DNA of 64,000 nucleotides from Streptomyces sp. TN58. GTDB lineage: Bacteria; Actinomycetota; Actinomycetes; Streptomycetales; Streptomycetaceae. This document shows positions 19,144 through 27,541 of the stretch, piece after piece. Where the stretch lies: the NCBI RefSeq assembly GCF_001941845.1, contig NZ_CP018870.1, positions 124,001-188,000 on the forward strand. The letters run 5' to 3'. The translations under genes and the position numbers were made by a program. The first letter of the stretch is position 1; the number at the start of each line of letters is the position of its first letter. Under the pieces are notes generated by a model, which saw nothing but the letters and a program-made list of their open reading frames with translations, searched no databases and was not told the DNA's origin.

Positions 19144-19899
19144 TCAGCCGCCGGCCGGCGTGGCCGGGCCGGGACCGGCGCCGGCGGTGGTGATGGTGGT
19201 GGTGGCAGCGGTGTCGGTGGTGGTGGCGAGCCGGTAGCCGAAGCCGCGTACGGTGCGTACCAGGGCTCCCGCCGGGCCGAGTTTGCCGCGCAGGGTGGCC
19301 ACATGGACGTCGAGGGTGCGCGACATGCCGTCGTAGGTGGACTGCCACACCTCCACGAGGATGCGCTCGCGGGGTACGGCGGCGCCGTCGGCGCGGACCA
19401 GGACGGCGAGGATGTCGAATTCCTTGCGGGTCAGGGCGATGGGGCGGCCGTCCAGGGTGACGGTGCGCTGTCCGAGGCAGACGGTGAGGGCGCCCAGGTT
19501 CAGTGTCCGGTGGTCGTGGGCGCGCCGGCTCACGCTGCGGCGCAGGACCGCCTCGATCCGGGCGAGCAGTTCGGCGGTCCCGAAGGGTTTCACCACGTAG
19601 TCGTCGGCGCCGCTGCGCAGGCCCCGTACGCGGTCGGGTTCGGCTCCCCGGGCGGTCACCGCGATCACGGGGACGGCGTCGCGGGCGCGTAGTTCCCGGC
19701 AGACCTCGATGCCGTCCCGGTCGGGCAGGCCGAGGTCGAGGAGGACCAGGTCGACGGCGGGTGCGGCCAGCGCGTCGGCGGCGCTGGCCGCGCGCCGTAC
19801 CTCGTAGCCGTTGCGGCGCAGGGCGCCCGCCAGGGCGTCCGCCACGCGGTCGTCGTCCTCCACCAGCAGTATGCGCAAGGCCGTCTCCCGGATCCTCAT
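19144..19899 (-). CDS. OmpR-family response regulator
   Basis: A 251-residue regulator: receiver domain (RILLVEDDDRVADAL, phospho-Asp in LVLLDLGLPDRDG, conserved Lys in DDYVVKPFG) and a C-terminal winged helix (LTRKEFDILAVLVRADG, SRTLDVHVATLRGKL, RTVRGFGYRL). A Thr/Ala/Pro-rich tail of about 25 residues follows. I choose ATG 19899 (MRIRETALRILLVEDD); a GTG at 19926 would add nine Arg-rich residues. It is divergent from the TRAP permease and probably controls it. Confidence 0.9.
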   Translation of the reverse strand: MRIRETALRILLVEDDDRVADALAGALRRNGYEVRRAASAADALAAPAVDLVLLDLGLPDRDGIEVCRELRARDAVPVIAVTARGAEPDRVRGLRSGADDYVVKPFGTAELLARIEAVLRRSVSRRAHDHRTLNLGALTVCLGQRTVTLDGRPIALTRKEFDILAVLVRADGAAVPRERILVEVWQSTYDGMSRTLDVHVATLRGKLGPAGALVRTVRGFGYRLATTTDTAATTTITTAGAGPGPATPAGG

Positions 19900-19978
19900 A
19901 CGCCGGGCCCGCGCCCTGGAGGGCACGCGTGCCGGGGCCGCAGGAACGGATACGAGCTTAAGGAGCGCCCGCCGCGGG

Positions 19979-19999
19979 CGAACCCTAAACCCAGGTTAA
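19979..19999. promoter_or_regulatory. Direct-repeat motif between response regulator and TRAP permease
   Basis: On the minus strand the stretch reads TTAACCTGGGTTTAGGGTTC, containing GGGTTT-A-GGGTTC, a 7-bp-spaced direct repeat. It lies in the AT-richer centre of the divergent promoter region. Tandem half-sites of this kind are typical binding sites for OmpR-type regulators, so it is a candidate operator of the neighbouring regulator. Confidence 0.45.
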
Positions 20000-20073
20000 G
20001 ACCGCGGGCATTTCCTGTTTCCGGCTCGTCACGGCTGCCACCGTCGGGGGCAGAGGCAGGCACCGACCCCGGG

Positions 20074-22176
20074 ATGGCAGGGATGAGCATGGCTGAGTCG
20101 CCTTCCGAGCCGCGGCAGCGTACGGCCGAGGAGCTGGTGGCCGAGTTCGAGCAGGAGCGGCCGGCGCGCAGGCTTTCCCCGCGGGTGGCGGGGCCGGTGT
20201 CCGCGGTGTGTGCCGCGATGTCGGTGTTCGCGTTCTGGGTGGTCTTCTTCCCGGTGGCCAAGGGCGGGCAGTACTACCTGACGGTGTTCCTCGCCGCGAC
20301 GCTTCCGCTGGTGTTCCTGACCCATCGCGGGACCGTGCGGGTGCCGGCGGTGCTGCTGCCGTGGCGCCGTGGCCGCGGGCCCGGCGAGGGGGCCGCCCGC
20401 GGGGACGACCCGGGGTGGGCGGACTGGCTGCTCGCGGCGGCGGCGCTCGCGGTGTGCGTGTATCCGCTGCTGGGGTTCGACGCGTTCATCGAGCGGCGGC
20501 AGCTGCCCACCTCCCTGGACGTGGTGGCCGGGATCGTGCTCATCGTGCTCGTCCTGGAGGCGTGCCGGCGCACCACCGGCTGGGTCCTGCCGGCGTTCTG
20601 TGCGGCGTTCCTCCTCTACGCGTACTACGGCGGGCTGCTGCCCTACGACTGGTCGCTGGCGCACGGCGGCTTCGACGTCGACGCGATCGCGGCCCACTTC
20701 TTCATGGGCACCGACGGTGTGTACGGGGTGCCGCTGAACGTGGCCGCCACCTACATCGTGCTGTTCACCATCTTCGGGGCGGTGCTGGAGGCTTCCGGTG
20801 CGGGGAGGTTCTTCATCGACCTGTCCTTCGCGGCGTTCCGCGGGTCGCGCAGCGCGCCCGGCCGCACCGTGACGGCGGCCGGCTTCCTCCTCGGCACGGT
20901 CTCCGGTTCGGGTACGGCCACCGCCGTCAGCCTGGGGTCGGTGGCCTGGCCGGTCCTGCGGCGGGCCGGCTACACCAGGGAGCAGGGCGGCGGGGTGCTG
21001 GCGGCGGCGGGGATCGGCGCGATCCTCTCCCCGCCCACCCTGGGCGCCGCGGCGTTCATCATCGCCGACTACCTGCGGCAGAGCTATCTCACCGTGCTGC
21101 TGTACGCGATGGTGCCGACGCTCCTGTACTACCTGGGCATCCTGCTGGCGGTGGAGATCGACTCCCGCAGGCACCGGACGCGGCCGGTGGCCGGGGAGGA
21201 GGGGGGCGTCTCGGCGCTGCGGCTGCTGGGCCGGTTCGGCTACCACTTCCTGTCGCTCTTCATGATCGTCGGTTTCATGGCGATGGGGCTGCCCCCGTTC
21301 AAGGCGGTGGCCTACGCGACGGTCCTGCAGTTCCTGCTGTCCTTCCTCGACGCCCGGCACCGGATGACGCCGCGCCGGCTGTACGCGGCGCTCGTCGAGG
21401 GCATCAGGTCGGTGCTGCCGGTGGTCGCCACCTGTGCCGCCGCGGGCATCATCGTCGCGGTGGTGACCCAGACCGGGCTCGGGCTGAACCTGGCGTCGGT
21501 CATCGTCGACGCGGCCGCGGTGTTCGGCGACAACGCCACGGTGCAGCTGGTGGTGACGGTCCTCTTCGCGGCGCTGTCGGTGTCCCTGCTGGGCCTGGCG
21601 GTTCCCGTCACCGCCTCCTTCATCATCGCCGCAGTGATCATCGCGCCGGCGCTGCTGTCGCTGGGGGTGGCCACCCATGAGGCGTACATGTTCATCTTCT
21701 ACTACGCGGTGCTGTCGGAGGTGAGCCCGCCGACGGCGCTGGCGGCGGCGGCCGCCGCCGCCGTCACCGGCGGCCATCCGATGCGGACCATGGTGGCGAC
21801 CTGGAAGTACTCCCTTCCGGCGTTCCTGGTGCCGTTCGCGTTCGTGCTGACCGACAACGGCGGCCGGCTCCTGGGCACGGGGAGCCTGTGGGGCATCGTG
21901 TGGACCACTGCCGTGTCCGCCCTGGCGGTCGCGGCGCTGGCCGCGGCCACCGGCGGCCGGATCGCCGGCCCGGCGGGGCCCGTGGAGCGGGTGCTGTGCG
22001 CCGTCGCCGCGCTCTGCCTGCTCTATCTCGAACCTGTCGCGATCACCGCCGGTCTCGTGGCACTCGCCTGCGCGGTCGGGGTGCATCTCGTGCTGCGCCG
22101 GCATCCCAGCCGTGCGCCTGCTCCCGCCGACGAGATCTGCACGGCGCCCACCCTCACGGAAGGACGACTGTCATGA
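20074..22176 (+). CDS. TRAP transporter fused permease (4TM-12TM), TAXI type
   Basis: A 700-residue membrane protein joining the small (DctQ-like) and large (DctM-like) TRAP permease subunits, as is usual for TAXI systems. Key parts are FDVDAIAAHFFMGTDGVYGVPL, FLLGTVSGSGTATAVSLGSV, ILSPPTLGAAAFIIADYL and LSEVSPPTALAAAAAAAVTGG. It drives uptake with an ion gradient. The start is unsure among ATGs at 20074, 20083 and 20089. The stop overlaps the start of the binding-protein gene (ATGA). Confidence 0.92.
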   Translation: MAGMSMAESPSEPRQRTAEELVAEFEQERPARRLSPRVAGPVSAVCAAMSVFAFWVVFFPVAKGGQYYLTVFLAATLPLVFLTHRGTVRVPAVLLPWRRGRGPGEGAARGDDPGWADWLLAAAALAVCVYPLLGFDAFIERRQLPTSLDVVAGIVLIVLVLEACRRTTGWVLPAFCAAFLLYAYYGGLLPYDWSLAHGGFDVDAIAAHFFMGTDGVYGVPLNVAATYIVLFTIFGAVLEASGAGRFFIDLSFAAFRGSRSAPGRTVTAAGFLLGTVSGSGTATAVSLGSVAWPVLRRAGYTREQGGGVLAAAGIGAILSPPTLGAAAFIIADYLRQSYLTVLLYAMVPTLLYYLGILLAVEIDSRRHRTRPVAGEEGGVSALRLLGRFGYHFLSLFMIVGFMAMGLPPFKAVAYATVLQFLLSFLDARHRMTPRRLYAALVEGIRSVLPVVATCAAAGIIVAVVTQTGLGLNLASVIVDAAAVFGDNATVQLVVTVLFAALSVSLLGLAVPVTASFIIAAVIIAPALLSLGVATHEAYMFIFYYAVLSEVSPPTALAAAAAAAVTGGHPMRTMVATWKYSLPAFLVPFAFVLTDNGGRLLGTGSLWGIVWTTAVSALAVAALAAATGGRIAGPAGPVERVLCAVAALCLLYLEPVAITAGLVALACAVGVHLVLRRHPSRAPAPADEICTAPTLTEGRLS

Positions 22177-23168
22177 AGTACCGGATCCGGGCCCCGCGCC
22201 TGGCCGTCGCCGCCCTCGTGGCCGCTCTGGCCGTCACCGCCTGCGGTGGCGGGAAGCAGACCCAGGGCGCGGGCGCCGGCAGCGGCAAGGGAGGGCGTCT
22301 GACGATCGCGACCGGCCCCACCACGGGCGTCTACTACCAGATCGGCGGCGGCCTGGCGAAGCTGATCTCCGACGACCTCGACGGCTACCGGGCCACCGCC
22401 ACCACCACGGGTGCGTCCGTGCAGAACATCCAGGGGCTGGGGGCCGGCACCTACGACATCGCCTTCTCCCTGGCGGACACCGCCGGCGACGCCGTCAACG
22501 GCAGGGAGTCGTTCTCCTCGCCGCAGCAGATCGAGGCCCTGACCCGGCTCTACCCCAACTACACCCAGGTCCTGGTCCGGGCGGACTCCGGTATCAAGTC
22601 CCTCCAGGACATGAAGGGCAAGCGCGTCTCCACCGGGGCGCCCGGCTCCGGCACCGAGGTCATCGCCCACCGGCTGCTGAAGGCCGCCGGCCTGGCCCCC
22701 ACGGACGTCACGGCCGAGCGCCTGGGACTCGCGGAGTCCGTGGACGCCATGAAGGACGGCACCGTGCAGGCGCTGTTCTGGTCGGGGGGCCTGCCCACCG
22801 GCGGCATCACCGACCTCACCACCAGCCTCAAGGACGAGGTCCGCTTCCTGGACGTCACCGCCCAACTGCCGTCGCTGAACCAGCAGTACGGCGACGTCTA
22901 CCAGAAGGCCGCCATCCCCGCGGCCGCCTACCACCAGCCGCAGGACGTCCCCACGATCGCGGTGCCGAACGTCCTGCTCGTCAAGAAGGGCTTCGACCCC
23001 GAACTCGCCGAGAAGATCGTCCACCTGCTGTACGAGAAGAAGGGCGATCTGGAGAAGGTGAACGCGGCCGCGAAGGAGATCGAGCCCTCCCGGGCCGATG
23101 CCGTCGCGCCCGTCCCCCTGAACGCCGGTGCCCGCACCGCGCTGAAGGCCCTCGCCCAGAAGCCCTGA
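22173..23168 (+). CDS. TAXI-family TRAP solute-binding lipoprotein 2
   Basis: A 331-residue lipoprotein with lipobox VTACGGG (Cys about 24) and TAXI motifs LTIATGPTTGVYYQIGGGLA, IAFSLADTAGDAVNG, KRVSTGAPGSGTEVIAHRLL and LFWSGGLPTGGI. It overlaps the permease stop by 4 nt and has GGAAGGA upstream, so it is the main binding protein of this transporter. It shares the same fold and most motifs with the protein at 16694, with lower similarity near the N-terminus. Confidence 0.93.
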   Translation: MKYRIRAPRLAVAALVAALAVTACGGGKQTQGAGAGSGKGGRLTIATGPTTGVYYQIGGGLAKLISDDLDGYRATATTTGASVQNIQGLGAGTYDIAFSLADTAGDAVNGRESFSSPQQIEALTRLYPNYTQVLVRADSGIKSLQDMKGKRVSTGAPGSGTEVIAHRLLKAAGLAPTDVTAERLGLAESVDAMKDGTVQALFWSGGLPTGGITDLTTSLKDEVRFLDVTAQLPSLNQQYGDVYQKAAIPAAAYHQPQDVPTIAVPNVLLVKKGFDPELAEKIVHLLYEKKGDLEKVNAAAKEIEPSRADAVAPVPLNAGARTALKALAQKP

Positions 23169-23210
23169 CGCGGCCTGTCCGGTCACACGCACCACAGGTC
23201 GGGGGGCCAT

Positions 23211-23258
23211 CCAGGGCGGGGGCGGGCGGCACGGTCGTGCCGCCCGCCCCCGCCCTGG
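23211..23258. terminator. Intrinsic-type terminator hairpin after TAXI gene
   Basis: A perfect 22-bp stem (23211-23232 with 23237-23258) and a GGTC loop lie 42 nt after the stop codon of the TAXI gene. No U-tract follows, as is common in streptomycetes. Confidence 0.75.
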
Positions 23259-23619
23259 CCGCGCATCGGCCGGCCCCCGGCGCGGCGCGCGTCACCCCGG
23301 TGAAGCATCTCTCCCCCGGGAGGCATGCCAGTCGCAGCCGGCTCCCCTGCGCAGCCAGTTGACCCTCGTCGAACGCCCCACAGCGTGAGCTGGGCGCGCC
23401 GGCACGTCGTGGAGGTCCTACGGCGGTGGGCCGTACCCGCCTGCACCACGCCGGGCGGTCCGGGCGGTCCTGCGGCTGGCGGGATCCTCCCGGGGGGGGG
23501 CGGGTCTGCCCGCAGGCCGGCGGGGTCGGGCACTTGAGCGGATTCCGGTTCGGGCGTACCGTCCCGCCCCACCCGGAATCCGTCTTCCGGGACGTCAGCA
23601 CGTCACACAGGAGCATGGG
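23259..23619. other. Intergenic before the sigma-lectin gene
   Basis: No gene is supported. A 10-bp inverted repeat, CGGATTCCGG (23539-23548) with CCGGAATCCG (23573-23582), lies 37 nt before the next start codon and may be an operator or leader stem. A run of nine G occurs near 23491. Confidence 0.45.
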
Positions 23620-25242
23620 TTGAGCGATCCGGGCACTGCCCGCCGGCAGCATCTGCGAAGCCTCAGCGACGGGGAGCTCTGCGCCCTGCTGCGTGAGTAC
23701 ACCTCGGAACCCGACACGGGGGTCAGCGACGTGATGGGGGAGATCTTCGCCCGCCACCATCCCCCGGTGCTCGCCTACGCCCGTACCTGCTGCCGGGACC
23801 TGGCCACCGCGCAGGACCTGGCCGCCGAGGCCTTCGCGCAGACCTACCGGGCCGTGGCCCGGGGGGCCGGACCCGAGCACGCCTGGCGGCCGTACCTGCT
23901 GGCCTGTGTGCGCCGGCTGGCGGCCGCCTGGGCGCGGGAGGGGGCCCGTACGCGGCTCTCCGACGACTTCGGGGAATGGGCCGCGGGCCTGTCCGACGGC
24001 CCGGACGCCGAGGAGGCCGTCTTCCGCGCGGAGGAGGCGTCGCTGGTCCTGCGGGCCTACCGGTCGCTGCCGGAGCGGTGGCAGGCCGTGCTGTGGCACC
24101 GCGTGGTCGAGCAGGAGGCGGTGGAGGAGACCGCCGCCCGCCTGGGGATCTCGGCCAGTGGCGTCGGCTCGCTGCTGGCGCGGGCCCGGGAGGGGCTGCG
24201 GGAGGCGTACGTGCGTGCCCATCTGGAGCGGGCCGCGAGCGAGGAGTGCCGCCACTACGGGGGGCAGCTCGCCGCCGTGCTGTGCCGGCCGGGCCGGCGC
24301 CGCCCCCGGGACCTGGGCCGCCATCTCCAGCGGTGCGAGGGCTGCGCCCGCGCCGAGCGGGAGCTGCGGGCCGTCGACGGCCGTCTGGGCGTGCTGCTGC
24401 TGGGCGGGATCCTGCTGTGGAGCCCGGCCTCGTTCCTGTCGGCCGGGGGCGGGGACGGCATGCAGCCGGCTGCCGCGGCCACGCCGGACGGGACGTTCGC
24501 ACCACGCCCCGGGGCCGGCGGCGTCAGGTGGTCGGCCGCGGCGGCGGCCGTCGCGGGGGCGGCGGCCGTCGTGGTCGCCCTGCTGCCGGCCCACCCCGGC
24601 GACGGCTCTGCCCCCTCCCCCGCCCCGGCCCCGGCCCCGGCCGTGACGGCGCAGGACGCCCTCCCGCAGGCCGCTCCGGTCGTGGCCATCGGGTCGGCGG
24701 TGTCCGCGACCGCCGCACCGCCCGCCACCCCCACCCCCTCCCCCACCCGCTCCGCTTCCGCCTCGCCGGGGGCGGTGGCGTCGCCGGCGCCGGGCGGCGG
24801 CACCGCCCTGGTCAACGTGGGCTCCAGGCTGTGCGTCGGTCTCGGCGCCGGCCCGAACGGCCCGGTGCAGTTGGAGAAGTGCACCGGGAAGCCGGCCCAG
24901 ACCTGGCAGCGGCTCCCGGCCCGGCAGAACACCTTCCAGCTCCGCAACGCCGAGACCGGCACCTGTCTGGAAGGGTCCGCCGGCGGGGGCGGCGCCGGGG
25001 TCGCCCTGGGCGCCTGCCGCAGCGGCGCGCAGGGCGCCGCGCAACTGTGGCGGTTCGAACCGGACGCACGGCCGGGCGCCTACCGCGTCCGGTTCGCGGC
25101 GACGGCGGGGCACGGCGGCTCCGCCGGCCATCTGCTGGGCCCGCGGAACCGGACGAGGGCCGACCCGCCGCGGCCGGGCTCGCAGTTGGTCCACCTGCCT
25201 GACGACTGCCCCTCCGCCAGTCTGCTCTTCGCCCTGAAGTGA
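23620..25242 (+). CDS. Sigma-70-like protein fused to membrane segment and ricin-type lectin domain
   Basis: A 540-residue multi-part protein. Residues about 45-200 resemble an ECF-type sigma factor: region 2 (VLAYARTCCRDLATAQDLAAEAFAQ) and region 4 (SLPERWQAVLWHRVVEQEAVEETAARLGI). Residues 225-250 carry an anti-sigma-like zinc motif (LGRHLQRCEGCARAE). A hydrophobic stretch near 305-327, a Pro/Ala/Ser linker and a C-terminal ricin-B-like trefoil from about 395 (RLCVGLGAGPNGPVQLEKC, TCLEGS, QLWRFEP) follow. CACAGGAG stands 6 nt before the TTG start at 23620. A membrane-tethered regulator that senses glycans is an attractive inference; whether the sigma part binds polymerase is unknown. Confidence 0.8.
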   Translation: MSDPGTARRQHLRSLSDGELCALLREYTSEPDTGVSDVMGEIFARHHPPVLAYARTCCRDLATAQDLAAEAFAQTYRAVARGAGPEHAWRPYLLACVRRLAAAWAREGARTRLSDDFGEWAAGLSDGPDAEEAVFRAEEASLVLRAYRSLPERWQAVLWHRVVEQEAVEETAARLGISASGVGSLLARAREGLREAYVRAHLERAASEECRHYGGQLAAVLCRPGRRRPRDLGRHLQRCEGCARAERELRAVDGRLGVLLLGGILLWSPASFLSAGGGDGMQPAAAATPDGTFAPRPGAGGVRWSAAAAAVAGAAAVVVALLPAHPGDGSAPSPAPAPAPAVTAQDALPQAAPVVAIGSAVSATAAPPATPTPSPTRSASASPGAVASPAPGGGTALVNVGSRLCVGLGAGPNGPVQLEKCTGKPAQTWQRLPARQNTFQLRNAETGTCLEGSAGGGGAGVALGACRSGAQGAAQLWRFEPDARPGAYRVRFAATAGHGGSAGHLLGPRNRTRADPPRPGSQLVHLPDDCPSASLLFALK

Positions 25243-25289
25243 GGGACGCGGCGGGGGTGTCACAGGGGCGTGGCAGGATCGGGTCGTGA

Positions 25290-25640
25290 CTACTCCCCCG
25301 CATCGATGCGGGGGCTTCTCGTCAAGCTTGTTTCTTGGCGACGGGCCAGCCCGGCCCGTAGGACGTTGAGTGCCCCGACGTGGTCGGCGTGGGCCTGGTG
25401 GCCGCATCCGGCGCAGTGGAACTTCTCCTGTGTGGGCCGGTTCTCCGCCGCGACGTGTCCGCAATCGGGGCACGTCCGGGAAGTGTTGCGGGGGTCCACG
25501 GCGATCACTTCCCGTCCGGCGCTTTCAGCCTTGGCGTGCAGGATCGTCAGGCCGGAGATGCCGTTCCTGCGCCTGCGGGGGCCGGTCCCGGCGCACGAGT
25601 TGTTCGCCGAGGCCTGGCGCGCGGCCCGTTGGGGGGTGTC
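25290..25640 (-). pseudogene. Truncated TnpB/OrfB (IS200/IS605-type) transposase remnant
   Basis: Only the C-terminal part survives: LHAKAESAGREVIAVDPRNT, then the zinc ribbon CPDCGH and CAGCGH and the ending HADHVGALNVLRAGLARR. The Ser/Thr-Arg-Cys context and two CxxC pairs are typical of TnpB. Upstream the sequence degenerates (SCAGTGPRRRRNG) and runs into a dispersed repeat at 25631. No TnpA partner is present. Confidence 0.8.
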
Positions 25641-25690
25641 GTCAAAGTGGCGTCGGCCGCCCGGTGAGGGCGGGGGTGGCGGGGTCCGGG
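25631..25690. repeat. Dispersed repeat copy A
   Basis: About 57 bp with core AAAGTGGCGTCGGCCGCCC and a GGTGAGGGCGGGGGTGGCGG tail. It nearly matches 43723-43777 (three differences) and, on the other strand, part of 42853-42963. Here it abuts the TnpB remnant. Confidence 0.65.
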
Positions 25691-25725
25691 GGTATGGGGG
25701 CGGCGGATGCGGGCAGGTGCCTGCG

Positions 25726-26070
25726 GTGACGTCGAAACCCCGGCCCGTCAGCACAGCCGACGGGCATCACGTCGTCATCGGCGGCCGCCGCTGGCGTGCC
25801 ACCGATCCGCTCCTGCCCGAAGCGGTCGGTGCCCGTCTGCGGGTCCACCTCATGGCGGCCCGGCGGGCGGTGGCCGCCGCCCGGCGCGCGCAGGACCGGC
25901 GGGCCGAGCGCGCCGCCCGCGCCCGGGTCCAGACGGCCAAGGTGGCGCTGGGTGAGCGCGGCACGCCGTGGTGGGAGCAGACCGCCGAGGAGCGGCGGGT
26001 GCGGTGGAGCGAGGGCCTGGCCGCGCTCGACGCGCGCCCTACGCCTCCTCCACCAGCAGGCGGGCGTTGA
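25726..26070 (+). CDS. Conserved streptomycete hypothetical protein
   Basis: A 114-residue protein with the pattern VVIGGRRWRATDPLLPEAV, LMAARRAVAAARRAQD and KVALGERGTPWWEQ, which I recognise as a small conserved family in streptomycetes with no established function. It is Arg/Ala-rich and mostly helical. GTG 25726 is the likely start. Its 3' end overlaps the convergent tyrosinase gene by 32 nt. Confidence 0.65.
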   Translation: MTSKPRPVSTADGHHVVIGGRRWRATDPLLPEAVGARLRVHLMAARRAVAAARRAQDRRAERAARARVQTAKVALGERGTPWWEQTAEERRVRWSEGLAALDARPTPPPPAGGR

Positions 26071-27541
26071 TGGTGGGGTTGCCGGCTCGTGCGAGGGGGA
26101 AGGCCGTGCCGATCTCGTCGGCGTGCCCGGGCACATCGATACGGACCGACAGCGTCCGGTCGAGCAGCCGCTGTGGTGTCATCCTGAAGTCGATGTTGAC
26201 GATGCCGTGCTCGACGCAGTTCGCGCAGCCCGGCGGGTTGACCGGTTGGAAGAAGAAGCGCTTGGCGACCGGCTCCCCGTCGGCGAGCAGGGTGACGACG
26301 AACGACCCGGGGATGTCGAGCCGGTGGATCCCCTTCACCCGCACCGAGACCGGGCTGGCGCTGCGGAACGTGAAGGGGTGGATGGCGTCGATGCTTCCGG
26401 TGAGGTTCTCCAGCGGGCCCTCCACGGGGCTGAGGAGTTCCAGCCGGTCGTAGGAGGCCTCGGTTTCGACGGTCTGGTCCGCGGTCGTGCCAAACGGAGG
26501 CAGTGCGTTGAACGGCGCCGTCAGCCAGTCGGTGTTCTCCCCCAGTGTGGAGCGGAAGCCGGTCAGCGTGGTCGCGGAGACCCGGGTCTGCCAGCTCAGC
26601 CAGAGGCGGTCGAGGTTGCAGTGGAAGAACCAGAACACCGGGTCGTAGGAGGCGACTTCCTGGGTGCCCATCGTCGGTCCGATCGATCCGTGGCCGCTGT
26701 CGTGGGCCTGGATCGAGAAGTCCTGGTATCCGTTGACGTTGTACGCGCCCCACAGGGACTGGGTCAACGACGTGGCGATGTCTTCCAGGACCTCGAAGTC
26801 CGCGACGTTCTGCGCGATCTGGGCGGCGGGATAGCGCTGGGTGGTGTACGGGAAGAACCCGGTCACCGGCGGTGTCACGGTGGCGCCGGGGTCGGCCGGG
26901 AGGACGTAGGCGTCGAAGGGTGGCTGTTGCAGCCGCTGCGGCAGCTCCGTGGAGATGTCCCAGTAGGGAAGGGTGACCTCCTCGCAGCCCGGGACGGAGC
27001 GCAGGGCGTCTTCGAAGACGCGCAGGTACTCCCGGTGCCAGGGGTTGTAGCGGTCCTGGTGGTGCAGGCACCAGCTGTCCGGCAGGCCGTGCTGCCCGGC
27101 CAGGGCGAAGTAGCTGTTGGGGTCTTCCGGGGCCCGGTCCATGAGGCCCCTGAACGCCGTGGCCAGCAGGTCGAATTCGCCGTCGTCGAGCTTCGTCACT
27201 TCCTTGCGCAGCCGGGTTCCGGGGGCCTGCCCGTCCGTGGGCGGCTCGGCGGGTGCGGCTGTGCCGAGGGGGCATCCGTTGACGATCCAGTTCTTGAACG
27301 TCTGCGAGCGGGCGGTGCTCCATTTGCCGGCCGCGTCCGGGGGCATCAGCGAGTTGGGCGGCGCGGTCTGCGCGTGTACCGAGAGGGCGTTGCTCTTCAG
27401 TCCGTCGTAGGTGCCCAGTTCGATTCCCTTGGCTGCCATGTGCGCCACGTCTTCGGGCCGGAAGAAGAATCGGATATCTGCCAGATAAGTCGGCGCCGCA
27501 ACGGCCTGTTCGGCGAGCGGGCTGTTCTCGGGCGGGGTCAT
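26039..27541 (-). CDS. Tyrosinase-family (type 3 copper) protein, long form
   Basis: A 500-residue protein with both copper sites of the tyrosinase/polyphenol-oxidase family. CuA is near residues 151-170 (QHGLPDSWCLHHQDRYNPWHREYL); CuB includes AHDSGHGSIG and DPVFWFFHCNLDRLW. Such enzymes oxidise phenols. It is almost twice the length of streptomycete MelC2 (about 270), with about 120 extra residues at the N-terminus (IRFFFRPEDVAHM, SQTFKNWIVNGCPLG) and a C-terminal beta-rich domain of about 150 residues, as in plant-type oxidases. No MelC1-like chaperone or signal peptide is seen. ATG 27541 has GGAGGAA 5 nt upstream. Confidence 0.88.
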   Translation of the reverse strand: MTPPENSPLAEQAVAAPTYLADIRFFFRPEDVAHMAAKGIELGTYDGLKSNALSVHAQTAPPNSLMPPDAAGKWSTARSQTFKNWIVNGCPLGTAAPAEPPTDGQAPGTRLRKEVTKLDDGEFDLLATAFRGLMDRAPEDPNSYFALAGQHGLPDSWCLHHQDRYNPWHREYLRVFEDALRSVPGCEEVTLPYWDISTELPQRLQQPPFDAYVLPADPGATVTPPVTGFFPYTTQRYPAAQIAQNVADFEVLEDIATSLTQSLWGAYNVNGYQDFSIQAHDSGHGSIGPTMGTQEVASYDPVFWFFHCNLDRLWLSWQTRVSATTLTGFRSTLGENTDWLTAPFNALPPFGTTADQTVETEASYDRLELLSPVEGPLENLTGSIDAIHPFTFRSASPVSVRVKGIHRLDIPGSFVVTLLADGEPVAKRFFFQPVNPPGCANCVEHGIVNIDFRMTPQRLLDRTLSVRIDVPGHADEIGTAFPLARAGNPTINARLLVEEA

